Shown: positions 1 to 5,552 of the stretch, in pieces | Position numbering within the stretch: position 1 is the stretch's first letter | Layout of the letters: every line of letters starts with the position of its first letter | DNA from: Clostridiales bacterium | GTDB taxonomy: Bacteria > Bacillota > Clostridia > Oscillospirales > Acutalibacteraceae | NCBI GenBank assembly: GCA_012516295.1 | Contig: JAAYWU010000186.1 | Coordinates: 1-5,699, forward strand | Reading direction: 5' to 3' | Length of the DNA: 5,699 bases | Program-made: the position numbers and the translations under genes | Notes under the pieces: model-generated | What the model was told of the DNA's origin: nothing | What the model saw: the letters and a program-made list of their open reading frames with translations, nothing else | Database searches by the model: none

Positions 1-376
1 ATTCCTCCACCATCCGCAGCAGCTCCGAAACGCAATCCTGCGTAACACAATGACCGCTTTCGTTCAGCTCGCTCATAACGCTTGTCTTTTTATCAAAGAT
101 TTTTATATTTGTACGGAGCAGACCATCCACATTTAAAAATTTGTTTGAAATGTTTTTCTGGTTCAGAAAATCTGTCAGCACGGAGCCGCCGCCCACATAA
201 TTGAAGCCAAGGCACCGCGTCTCTTCCCCTATATTATTTAATGCGATGCTTACGTTAATGCCTTTCCCGGAAACATCGCACCGAAAATTTTCCACATGAT
301 TGGTTCCCCCATAGGCAAATCCGTCAACCGTTACGGTTCTGTCGATACACGGGTTCAGTGTAAGTGTGGTTATCAT
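1..376 (-). CDS. PfkB-family sugar-phosphate kinase (1-phosphofructokinase / tagatose-6-phosphate kinase type), N-terminal part
   Basis: This gene is cut by the left edge; 125 codons are visible, beginning at an ATG at 376-374. The translation starts MITTLTLNPCIDRTVTVDGF, the typical opening of the 1-phosphofructokinase/LacC branch (TLNPAID), with the substrate-binding Asp at residue 12. SGKGINVS at residues 36-43 is the family's glycine-rich substrate loop, with Ser in place of the first Gly. LRTNIKIF (87-94) and the SELNESG stretch (102-108) match the lid and sugar-phosphate-binding segments. The catalytic GAGD motif would lie beyond the edge. A ribosome site reading AAGGTGG lies 9 nt upstream of the ATG. 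It follows dhaL by 26 bp and is probably the last visible gene of the deoR operon. By family, it would use ATP to phosphorylate a ketose phosphate to a bisphosphate in the cytoplasm, feeding an aldolase. The exact substrate cannot be decided from this fragment. Confidence 0.88.
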   Translation of the reverse strand, partial: MITTLTLNPCIDRTVTVDGFAYGGTNHVENFRCDVSGKGINVSIALNNIGEETRCLGFNYVGGGSVLTDFLNQKNISNKFLNVDGLLRTNIKIFDKKTSVMSELNESGHCVTQDCVSELLRMVEE

Positions 377-402
377 CTTTTGTACCCACCTTGTCTATGT
401 AT

Positions 403-1053
403 TTATTCGGATTCTTTCCTTTCTGAGGCCCAATCCGACATTGCCTGGAAAATAATCCAGACAGAGGTTGCCCCCGCGTCCTGCAGCCCGAGGGATTTGG
501 TTCCATAGGATTTGGCGCGGCCGAATTTTGCCACGCAGTCCCGTGTGTGTTCCATCCCTTTTTTCGCGTATTCGGCCCCCATTGCCAGCCCTGCCGGAAG
601 ATCCGCGTTTTTCGCGGCCGCCTCCTCCAGCCCGACAACCGCCGGCTCGAAAGCATCCACCATTGTCTTGTCGCCGACCTGCGCCTTTCCTCTTCTTTTC
701 AAGGCTTCCAGCGAACGGCGGTAAATACCGGCCAGAAGCGCAAGGTCAGCCTCTTTGTGCGGTTCAAGTCCGACAATCCCGCTGATAAACATTGTTCCAA
801 AGAGCACGCCCGAGGCGCCGCCCATTGTATCCAGAAGCGTCATGCCGACTTCCTGGAACAAATTTTCTACTGTTTCGAATTCTTTGTCCTTCAAAGCCTC
901 CTGTACCGCTTTGAAGCCAAGCGCCATGCCGAAGCCGTGGTCGCCGTCGCCGAGTTTCAAATCAATTTCCGTTAAAAAGTCTTCGCTCTCCACTACTCTT
1001 CGCGCCACAAAAAGGAACATATCCCTTAGCTGGCGCGTATCCAATGTATTCAT
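403..1053 (-). CDS. dhaL: DhaL-like nucleotide-binding kinase subunit (DAK2 domain)
   Basis: The 216-residue product is the usual length for DhaL, the all-helical subunit that carries the nucleotide and passes its phosphate to the substrate on DhaK. IDLKLGDGDHG contains three Asp residues (31, 36, 38) that line up with the Mg-binding Asp30/35/37 of E. coli DhaL. GGASG (78-82) and GDKTMVDAFEP (127-137) are the expected nucleotide-binding and core motifs. Near the C-terminus GRAKSYGTKSLGLQDAGATS (178-197) corresponds to the family signature usually ending GHxDPGATS, here with Leu-Gln-Asp-Ala, so it is somewhat divergent like its DhaK partner. I chose the ATG at 1053 because GAGGAG lies 9 nt upstream; a TTG at 1059 in the same frame has only 3 nt of spacing. 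It lies 33 bp after dhaK. No DhaM phosphotransferase gene is visible, so whether ATP or the PTS drives it is unknown. Confidence 0.9.
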   Translation of the reverse strand: MNTLDTRQLRDMFLFVARRVVESEDFLTEIDLKLGDGDHGFGMALGFKAVQEALKDKEFETVENLFQEVGMTLLDTMGGASGVLFGTMFISGIVGLEPHKEADLALLAGIYRRSLEALKRRGKAQVGDKTMVDAFEPAVVGLEEAAAKNADLPAGLAMGAEYAKKGMEHTRDCVAKFGRAKSYGTKSLGLQDAGATSVWIIFQAMSDWASERKESE

Positions 1054-1086
1054 ACACAAGCACTCCTCACCCGGCCCAGCCGCCGC

Positions 1087-2091
1087 TCATCCGCGCGGGC
1101 GGTTATTTTTTTTAAAGAATGGCGAATACGCCGGCATATCGTAATAACGTTTCAGTTCCTCGTCCAGTTTCAGAATCGAAATGGAGAAACCGCCTGTTCC
1201 CTGCGGGCAGAACAGCGAATCAATAAAGAGGTCGTGCACTTTAATGCCCTTGCCCCTCAGAATCTCCGCCACTCTGCGGTTCACAATGCAAAGCTCCAGC
1301 AGGCTGGTAAAACCGAAGCCGTTCACCATAACAGCGACTTCGTCCCCGGCAGAAACGCCGCAGTCGTTCAGAAGATACTCCATCATGGTATCGGCGATTT
1401 CATCCGCCGGTTTCAGCTCCGTGCGAAGCACGCCCGGCTCGCCGTTAAAGCCCATTCCGTATTCGATGAAGCCCTCCGGCAGCTCGCACATGGCCTTGCC
1501 GCTCGGCAGGTACCCGGGCGAGGTGGTAACGCTGAACGTAAATGTATTCCGGTTGGCCTTCTGAATTACGCGCACTGCTTCATCCAGCGGAAGCCCCGCG
1601 TCGCACGCAGCGCCCGCAACCTTCATCACCAGCGCAACGCCCGCCACGCCGCGGCGCTCCTCCTGCTTTTCCCTCGGCGCGCTCGTGATATCGTCCGCGA
1701 CAAACACACAGCGCGTGTCGATGCCGTCCAGCTGGGCAAGCTCGCCGACCAGTTCAAAGTTCAGCACGTCGCCCGCATGGTTCGTACAGATATAAATAAC
1801 GCCCTTTTCGTGATTGACCGCTTTGGTCACATTCAGAATAGCCCGCGCGGGCGGCGCGATATACACATTTCCTAAAGCCGCACCATCTGCCAGCCCTTCG
1901 CCCACATAACCGAGAATCCAGGGTTCGTTGCCGGAGCCGCCGCCCGTTACAATGGACACCTTGTCCTTTTTCCGCTTCATCAGGATGCCTTTATAATCCG
2001 GAAGCGGTTCAAACAGATCGGGGCAGGTAGCAATATAGCCTTCGATCATTTCCTTTATCATCTGTTCGGGTTGATTAATTATCTTATTCAA
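1087..2091 (-). CDS. dhaK: DhaK-like substrate-binding kinase subunit (DAK1 domain) with both catalytic histidines replaced by Asn
   Basis: This 334-residue protein has the length and full-length architecture of DhaK, the substrate-binding subunit of dihydroxyacetone kinase. It shows GGGSGNEPW (50-58), NHAGDVLNFE (104-113), DDITSAP...EERRGVAG (133-151), GMGFNGEPG (212-220) and a C-terminal GFSISILKLDEE segment. In E. coli DhaK the substrate is held as a covalent hemiaminal on His218 with help from His56 and Asp109. Here those positions read Asn216, Asn55 and Asp108: both histidines are lost and the Asp is kept. The DNA is unambiguous (AAC codons at 1446-1444 and 1929-1927). The start is a TTG at 2091-2089, supported by AAGGGAG 9 nt upstream overlapping the deoR stop and by alignment of MNKIIN with the E. 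coli MKKLIN opening; the next in-frame ATG is residue 11. It is a divergent kinase subunit or a DhaQ-like regulatory paralogue; an active kinase on another substrate is favoured because dhaL is adjacent. Confidence 0.9.
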   Translation of the reverse strand: MNKIINQPEQMIKEMIEGYIATCPDLFEPLPDYKGILMKRKKDKVSIVTGGGSGNEPWILGYVGEGLADGAALGNVYIAPPARAILNVTKAVNHEKGVIYICTNHAGDVLNFELVGELAQLDGIDTRCVFVADDITSAPREKQEERRGVAGVALVMKVAGAACDAGLPLDEAVRVIQKANRNTFTFSVTTSPGYLPSGKAMCELPEGFIEYGMGFNGEPGVLRTELKPADEIADTMMEYLLNDCGVSAGDEVAVMVNGFGFTSLLELCIVNRRVAEILRGKGIKVHDLFIDSLFCPQGTGGFSISILKLDEELKRYYDMPAYSPFFKKNNRPRG

Positions 2092-2105
2092 AGCCGATAT
2101 CTCCC

Positions 2106-2888
2106 TTAACTGTCTTCCCCGGGGTCCACCACGACCAAATCCACCCCGGTGCTTTCAATCTGGTTCCGAAGCTCCGGGGGAATCCGATTGTCTGTAATCA
2201 GCCTGGTGATATTCTTAATCGGACTGATCCGCGCCATGGAGGTGTGCCCGAATTTGGAAGAATCTGATATTAGTATGGTTTCCCGTGCGGCTTTCAATAC
2301 GCACTGCTTCACCTGCGCTTCGTAAAGGTTCGGGGTTGTAATCCCCGTTTCCACCGTAATGCTGTTGCATCCGATAAACGCCTTGTCCATGCACAGGCTG
2401 TTAATCGTGTTTTCCGCAAATCCGCCGACGCAGGACATGATTTTGTGGCGTACGCTTCCGCCGATAAAGACCAGTTCAATGTCGTCCGCGTCCAAAAGCT
2501 CAAATGCAATATTCAGCGCGTTGGTAATCACAACAATATCGCGTTTGTTGCCTTTCTTGATTTCGCGCACCAGTTCCAGCGTTGTGGAGCCGGCGTCGAT
2601 AAAAACGGTGTCGGAGTTATTGATGTACTCGTAGGCTTTTTTGGCGATTGCGCGTTTTTCCTTTGTGTTCTTTTTCTCTTTTTCCTTTTCCTCAAACTCG
2701 CGAATCGTGGAAATATTGACCGCTCCGCCGCGGGTACGCCGTAAAAGCCCCTGATCGTCCATCTCGTTCAGAATCTTCCGAACCGTTACCTCGGAGGTTC
2801 CCAGCACCTCGCTCAGTTCCGACACGGTTACAACGGGCTTTTTCTCCAGCATTGAAAGAATCAGATTCTTTTTTTCAACAGTCAGCAT
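2106..2888 (-). CDS. DeoR-family transcriptional repressor of the dhaKL-pfkB operon
   Basis: The 260-residue protein has the standard DeoR length and layout. A winged helix-turn-helix spans residues 5-57, with the recognition segment TSEVTVRKILNEM (31-43) and the wing RRTRGGA (50-56). The usual RRDL of the recognition helix reads RKIL here, so its operator may differ from classic ones. A very charged Glu/Lys linker (64-79) leads to the DeoRC sugar-phosphate-sensing domain. That domain shows FIDAGSTT (96-103), VVITNALNIA (119-128), FIGGSVR (141-147), DKAFIG (168-173), GITTPNLYEAQVK (182-194) and SDSSKFG (208-214). The family binds phosphorylated sugars and releases DNA. It is the first gene of the operon, 14 bp upstream of dhaK, so it probably autoregulates. 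AAAGG lies 10 nt before the ATG. The effector is probably the product of the DhaK/DhaL or PfkB kinase, which is inference. Confidence 0.93.
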   Translation of the reverse strand: MLTVEKKNLILSMLEKKPVVTVSELSEVLGTSEVTVRKILNEMDDQGLLRRTRGGAVNISTIREFEEKEKEKKNTKEKRAIAKKAYEYINNSDTVFIDAGSTTLELVREIKKGNKRDIVVITNALNIAFELLDADDIELVFIGGSVRHKIMSCVGGFAENTINSLCMDKAFIGCNSITVETGITTPNLYEAQVKQCVLKAARETILISDSSKFGHTSMARISPIKNITRLITDNRIPPELRNQIESTGVDLVVVDPGEDS

Positions 2889-2915
2889 TTGCTTCCTACC
2901 TTTCGTTGCGTTTTT

Positions 2916-2944
2916 ATTTTATATCGAAATCTTTCAAAAGTCAA
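2916..2944 (-). promoter_or_regulatory. Proximal promoter P2 of the deoR-dhaK-dhaL-pfkB operon
   Basis: On the minus strand TTGACT (2944-2939) is followed after 17 nt by TAAAAT (2921-2916), a good vegetative sigma-A promoter. It predicts a transcript start near 2909 and a short leader of about 20 nt that contains the deoR ribosome site. A CTTTCAAAAG copy of the putative operator sits inside the spacer and touches the -35 box, which is where a repressor would block polymerase. Confidence 0.6.
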
Positions 2945-2977
2945 CTGTTTTTTGTAAAAAATATAATCTTTCGAAAG
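2928..2977. promoter_or_regulatory. Candidate DeoR operator pair (AATCTTTCRAAAG twice, 37 bp apart)
   Basis: AATCTTTCAAAAG (2928-2940) and AATCTTTCGAAAG (2965-2977) differ at one base and both contain a palindrome of the form CTTTCGAAAG. The second copy is perfectly symmetric (2968-2977). Further half-sites CCTTTCG occur at 2899-2905, 2984-2990 and 3148-3154. TTTCG-rich repeated sites resemble operators of sugar-sensing DeoR regulators such as AgaR and GlpR. Their position between the two deoR promoters and the deoR start supports an autoregulatory role. Binding itself is an inference. Confidence 0.5.
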
Positions 2978-3040
2978 CAATTTCCTTTCGGATATATTTC
3001 CGGTGCTTTTTCCTCGAATTTCCGCACTTTTATAAGATTT

Positions 3041-3069
3041 ATTATAAAGCATAACGGCTTTTTTGTCAA
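3041..3069 (-). promoter_or_regulatory. Distal promoter P1 of the deoR operon, perfect consensus
   Basis: On the minus strand TTGACA (3069-3064), exactly 17 nt, then TATAAT (3046-3041) form a perfect sigma-A consensus promoter in an AT-rich setting. It points toward deoR. The start would be near 3034, giving a leader of about 145 nt that runs through the candidate DeoR operators, so bound repressor could act as a roadblock downstream of this promoter. Confidence 0.65.
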
Positions 3070-3080
3070 AATCGAATCTT

Positions 3081-3092
3081 TTTTGTACAAAA
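3081..3092. repeat. 12-bp perfect palindrome TTTTGTACAAAA upstream of P1
   Basis: This perfect inverted repeat lies 11 bp upstream (in the minus direction) of the P1 -35 box. It could be a second regulator's site or an AT-rich upstream element. A related TTTTGTCAAAA, symmetric about its centre T, overlaps the -35 box itself at 3061-3071. Chance occurrence in AT-rich DNA is quite possible. Confidence 0.3.
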
Positions 3093-3228
3093 GATGAATT
3101 TCCCACCCCTGTTTCCGCGCCTTGTTTGCTTTCCCTCGGCTATATTTCCTTTCGAAGTCTTACGTTTTTAAACGAACAGCGTTCCACCTGCTGAAAGGCG
3201 AAACCCGCGCAAATGGAAAGTTAAATCA

Positions 3229-3304
3229 ACCTTTTTCAAAAAGTTTGCAGGAGGCTGGGGAGGAACCCCCACACCGACGGCTCCAGCCCCCGGGGGAAAG
3301 AGCC
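3229..3304. repeat. Hairpin-forming block resembling an interspersed intergenic repeat
   Basis: An AT-rich near-palindrome, CCTTTTTCAAAAAGTTT (about 3229-3247), runs into a GC-rich block. That block contains GGCTGG (3253-3258) pairing with CCAGCC (3283-3288), an inner GGGG/CCCC stem (3257-3260 with 3266-3269), CCCCCGGGGG (3287-3296), and GGCTC/GAGCC (3279-3283 with 3300-3304). The 'TTTTTCAAAAAGTTTGCAGG' opening followed by G/C runs looks like non-coding interspersed elements I associate with Oscillospiraceae genomes. With one copy in the window, repeat status is an inference. Its base composition differs sharply from the AT-rich DNA on its left. Confidence 0.4.
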
Positions 3305-3419
3305 GGCACTTGCTTCGCGTTTGTTCCCTCGGAGATTCGGCTATCCTTATAAAACGGCGCCCCCGCAATTCCGTACTGACGGTGCGCACACATTTTTTCA
3401 TTTTTTCTTAAATTCCCCC

Positions 3420-3449
3420 TTTACAAGAACATACGTTCAATGCTATGAT
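3420..3449 (+). promoter_or_regulatory. Candidate promoter of the radical SAM operon
   Basis: TTTACA (3420-3425) and TATGAT (3444-3449) are separated by 18 nt; reading TTACAA gives 17. Transcription would start near 3456, a few bases before the AAAGGGGG ribosome site. The -10 box overlaps the ATG pair at 3445-3450, which argues that translation begins at 3469 or 3475, not there. Confidence 0.45.
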
Positions 3450-3468
3450 GAATTATAAAAGGGGGCGG

Positions 3469-4785
3469 ATGAAATTGGACCTTTTTGACAAGCTGAAAAT
3501 ATTAACCGACGCGGCAAAGTACGACGCGGCCTGCACCTCTAGCGGAGTGGACAAAAAAGCGGCGGCGGGGGGAATCGGCAGCGCGGCGGCCTGCGGCATC
3601 TGCCACAGCTTTGCCGGGGACGGCCGCTGTATTTCCTTATTAAAGGTACTGATGAGCAACGCCTGCGTTTACGACTGCCAATACTGCGTCAACCGCCGTT
3701 CCAACGACACGCCGCGGGCGACCTTTGCCCCGCGGGAGCTTGCCGAACTGACAATCCAGTTTTACCGGCGCAATTATATCGAGGGGCTTTTCCTCAGCTC
3801 CGGCGTTGTGAAAAATCCGGACTATACCTGCGAGCATATGATTGAGGTACTGCGCATCCTGCGGGAGGAATACCGGTTTAACGGCTATATCCACGCGAAG
3901 GCGATTCCCGGCGCAGACAGCGCCCTGCTTGCCCGGCTGGGAACGCTGGCCGACCGCATCAGCGTAAACATCGAGCTGCCCTCGCAAAACAGCCTGAAGC
4001 TTCTCGCTCCGGACAAATCCAAGCATTCCATTCTTGCGCCCATGGGGTATATTCAAAACCGGATTCAAGAAAACAGTACGGAAATCGTACGGTACCGGCA
4101 CGCGCCGAAATTCGCCCCCGCAGGGCAGAGCACCCAGATGATTATTGGCGCCACCCCGGAAACCGATTTTCAGATTCTGAACCTTACGCAGGCGCTGTAC
4201 CGGAAATACCGGCTGAAACGGGTATTTTATTCCGCTTACATGCCTGTGTCGACCAGCGCCCTTCTTCCTGCAAAGGGTACGAAGCCCCCGCTTTTACGGG
4301 AACACCGCCTGTATCAGGCGGACTGGCTGCTGCGGTTTTACGGCTTTTCGGCGGGCGAGCTGCTGGACGAGGGGCACCCGAATTTCAACCCGTTCATCGA
4401 CCCGAAATGCGACTGGGCGCTGCGCCATATGGAGATGTTCCCCCTGGATGTGAACCGCGCGCCGTACAGCGACCTGCTGCGCGTGCCGGGAATCGGCGTA
4501 AAGAGCGCGCGCAGGATCGTCGCCGCGCGGCGGACAGGCCCGCTCCGCTTCGACGGGCTGAAAAAACTGGGCGTTGTGCTGAAACGGGCGCAGTATTTTA
4601 TAACCTGCTCGGGGAAAACCGCCGAAGGGCTGAAAATTACGCAGGACGCCGTACTGCGCTCCATGATGTCCGAATCGGCGTTCGGGCGTTTACAGGACGG
4701 GTTCCAGCCGGAACAGCTTTCCCTGTTTGAACAGCCGCGCTTAACACAGGAGGATGTGCGAAAATGCCTGACGGGTCAAATTTAA
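3469..4785 (+). CDS. Radical SAM protein with C-terminal helix-hairpin-helix, putative DNA modification/repair family
   Basis: The 438-residue product belongs to the radical SAM family named 'putative DNA modification/repair radical SAM protein' (TIGR03916 type), whose reaction is not established. The cluster motif is C66-X3-C70-X2-C73 (SNACVYDCQYCVNRRS). Four more cysteines precede it (C22, C42, C45, C54) in segments reading KYDAACTSSG and CGICHSFAGDGRC. The middle follows the radical SAM barrel (LFLSSGV, HAKAIPG, SVNIELPS). Residues 335-355, DLLRVPGIGVKSARRIVAARR, form a helix-hairpin-helix expected to contact the DNA backbone. EQLSLFEQ near the C-terminus contains QLSLF (416-420), a consensus sliding-clamp-binding pentapeptide. 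I chose the ATG at 3469; AAAGGGGG is only 3 nt upstream of it, so a TTG at 3475 (9 nt) is a real alternative. The upstream ATG at 3445 lies in the probable -10 box. It overlaps the next gene by 22 nt. Confidence 0.9.
   Translation: MKLDLFDKLKILTDAAKYDAACTSSGVDKKAAAGGIGSAAACGICHSFAGDGRCISLLKVLMSNACVYDCQYCVNRRSNDTPRATFAPRELAELTIQFYRRNYIEGLFLSSGVVKNPDYTCEHMIEVLRILREEYRFNGYIHAKAIPGADSALLARLGTLADRISVNIELPSQNSLKLLAPDKSKHSILAPMGYIQNRIQENSTEIVRYRHAPKFAPAGQSTQMIIGATPETDFQILNLTQALYRKYRLKRVFYSAYMPVSTSALLPAKGTKPPLLREHRLYQADWLLRFYGFSAGELLDEGHPNFNPFIDPKCDWALRHMEMFPLDVNRAPYSDLLRVPGIGVKSARRIVAARRTGPLRFDGLKKLGVVLKRAQYFITCSGKTAEGLKITQDAVLRSMMSESAFGRLQDGFQPEQLSLFEQPRLTQEDVRKCLTGQI
4748..4753 (+). promoter_or_regulatory. 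Internal ribosome binding site AGGAGG for the DUF4130 gene
   Basis: A perfect AGGAGG lies inside the end of the radical SAM gene, 10 nt before the ATG at 4764. It fixes that start and, with the 22-nt gene overlap, implies translational coupling. A nearer ATG at 4754 directly abuts the site and is in another frame, so it is not used. Confidence 0.75.
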
Positions 4786-5552
4786 TTTATCAGTACGACG
4801 GAACCTTTGCCGGCCTTCTGTGCTGTGTATTTGAAAGCTACCTGAAAAAGGAAATCCCGGCGGACATTTTCCCGCCCGATATGCAGCAGGCAACGCTTTT
4901 CCCCACGCGCGAGATTGCGACCGACCCCCAGCGGGCCGAACGGGTTCTTTCCTCCATCCCGAAAAAGATGGGGCGGGACGCGCTCGATTTCGTAAGGCGG
5001 GCTTTTCTGCCCTGTGCGCCGCAGAAGGAGCGGAATATCCTGTTGTTCCTGCGCCTTGGCTACCGCTATGGCCCGCGCGTTCTGGATATGCTGACAAACG
5101 ATACGGTGGACGCGCTTCAAAAAGCGGTGCTCCACCTGAACAACGAAGCACATCTGCTGAAAGGCTTCATACGCTTTTCCGATTTCAACGGCGCGCTTGC
5201 CGCGGAGATCGAACCGAAAAACATGGTGCTTCCGCTTCTGGTACGGCATTTCTGCGAGCGGTACCCGGAGGAACGCTTTCTGATTTACGACCGCACGCAT
5301 GCGTCCGCGCTGATCTACCGGCCGTACAAGCCTGTCATCCTCCCTGTGGAAGATTTCCAAATGCCCGAGCCGGACGAGGAGGAGCGCGCCTTTCGGGAAT
5401 TGTGGCGCCTTTTTTACAAAACCATCGAAATCGAAGGGCGGCACAACCCGCGCTGCCGCATGAGCCACATGCCGAAGCGCTACTGGAAAGAAATGACCGA
5501 ATTTTCCCGGGATTCAAAAAAACCGCCTCTATTTTCGGAACGAAAAAATTAA
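4764..5552 (+). CDS. DUF4130 protein, obligate partner of the radical SAM DNA-repair family
   Basis: The 262-residue product matches the family of probable DNA metabolism proteins (TIGR03915/DUF4130 type) known to occur beside the upstream radical SAM gene. The start, IYQYDGTFAGLLCCVFESY (from residue 8), is the family's opening. The centre is helical: RAFLPCAPQKERNILLFLRLGYRYGP, then LNNEAHLLKGFIRF. The C-terminal signature is EIEGRHNPRCRMSHMPKRYW, with RHNPRC at 226-231 and MPKRYW at 236-241. No signal peptide or membrane segment is visible, so it is cytoplasmic. In some bacteria this domain is fused to a uracil-DNA-glycosylase-like domain; here the protein ends soon after the signature, so that domain is absent and might be encoded elsewhere. 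The gene is coupled to the radical SAM gene by a 22-nt overlap. The biochemical role is unknown; substrate recognition or nucleic-acid processing with its partner is inference. Confidence 0.88.
   Translation: MPDGSNLIYQYDGTFAGLLCCVFESYLKKEIPADIFPPDMQQATLFPTREIATDPQRAERVLSSIPKKMGRDALDFVRRAFLPCAPQKERNILLFLRLGYRYGPRVLDMLTNDTVDALQKAVLHLNNEAHLLKGFIRFSDFNGALAAEIEPKNMVLPLLVRHFCERYPEERFLIYDRTHASALIYRPYKPVILPVEDFQMPEPDEEERAFRELWRLFYKTIEIEGRHNPRCRMSHMPKRYWKEMTEFSRDSKKPPLFSERKN

Larger units (their letters stand above)
2889..3468. other. Divergent intergenic region without a gene
   Basis: This 580-bp gap separates the leftward deoR operon from the rightward radical SAM operon. The left third (2889-3100) is AT-rich and holds the two deoR promoters and the TTTCG-type sites. 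The middle (3100-3310) changes to GC-rich hairpin DNA. The right end carries the promoter of the radical SAM gene. Short open frames crossing it lack ribosome sites and recognisable products, and those over the hairpin block simply translate the repeat. I see no tRNA, riboswitch core or terminator in it. Confidence 0.6.

Noticed and set aside
1087..2091. DhaQ-type regulatory paralogue rather than kinase subunit
   Set aside because: Known DhaQ keeps the substrate-binding His and works with a TetR-type DhaS; here the regulator is DeoR-type and dhaL is adjacent, so a kinase role is more likely though not proven.
2882..3106. 74-codon minus-strand open frame preceding deoR
   Set aside because: It covers both deoR promoters and the operators and overlaps the deoR start; its Lys/Phe-rich content reflects AT-rich DNA.
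3122..3352. 76-codon plus-strand open frame in the intergenic region
   Set aside because: No ribosome site or ATG start, no recognisable domain, and half of it translates the GC-rich hairpin block; best explained as repeat-derived.
3168..3401. 77-codon minus-strand open frame over the same block
   Set aside because: It is the complementary reading of the hairpin element, with low-complexity Pro/Gly/Arg content and no supporting signals.
4338..4730. Long open frames on both strands inside the radical SAM gene
   Set aside because: They are shadow frames from GC-rich codon use; only the radical SAM frame shows conserved motifs.
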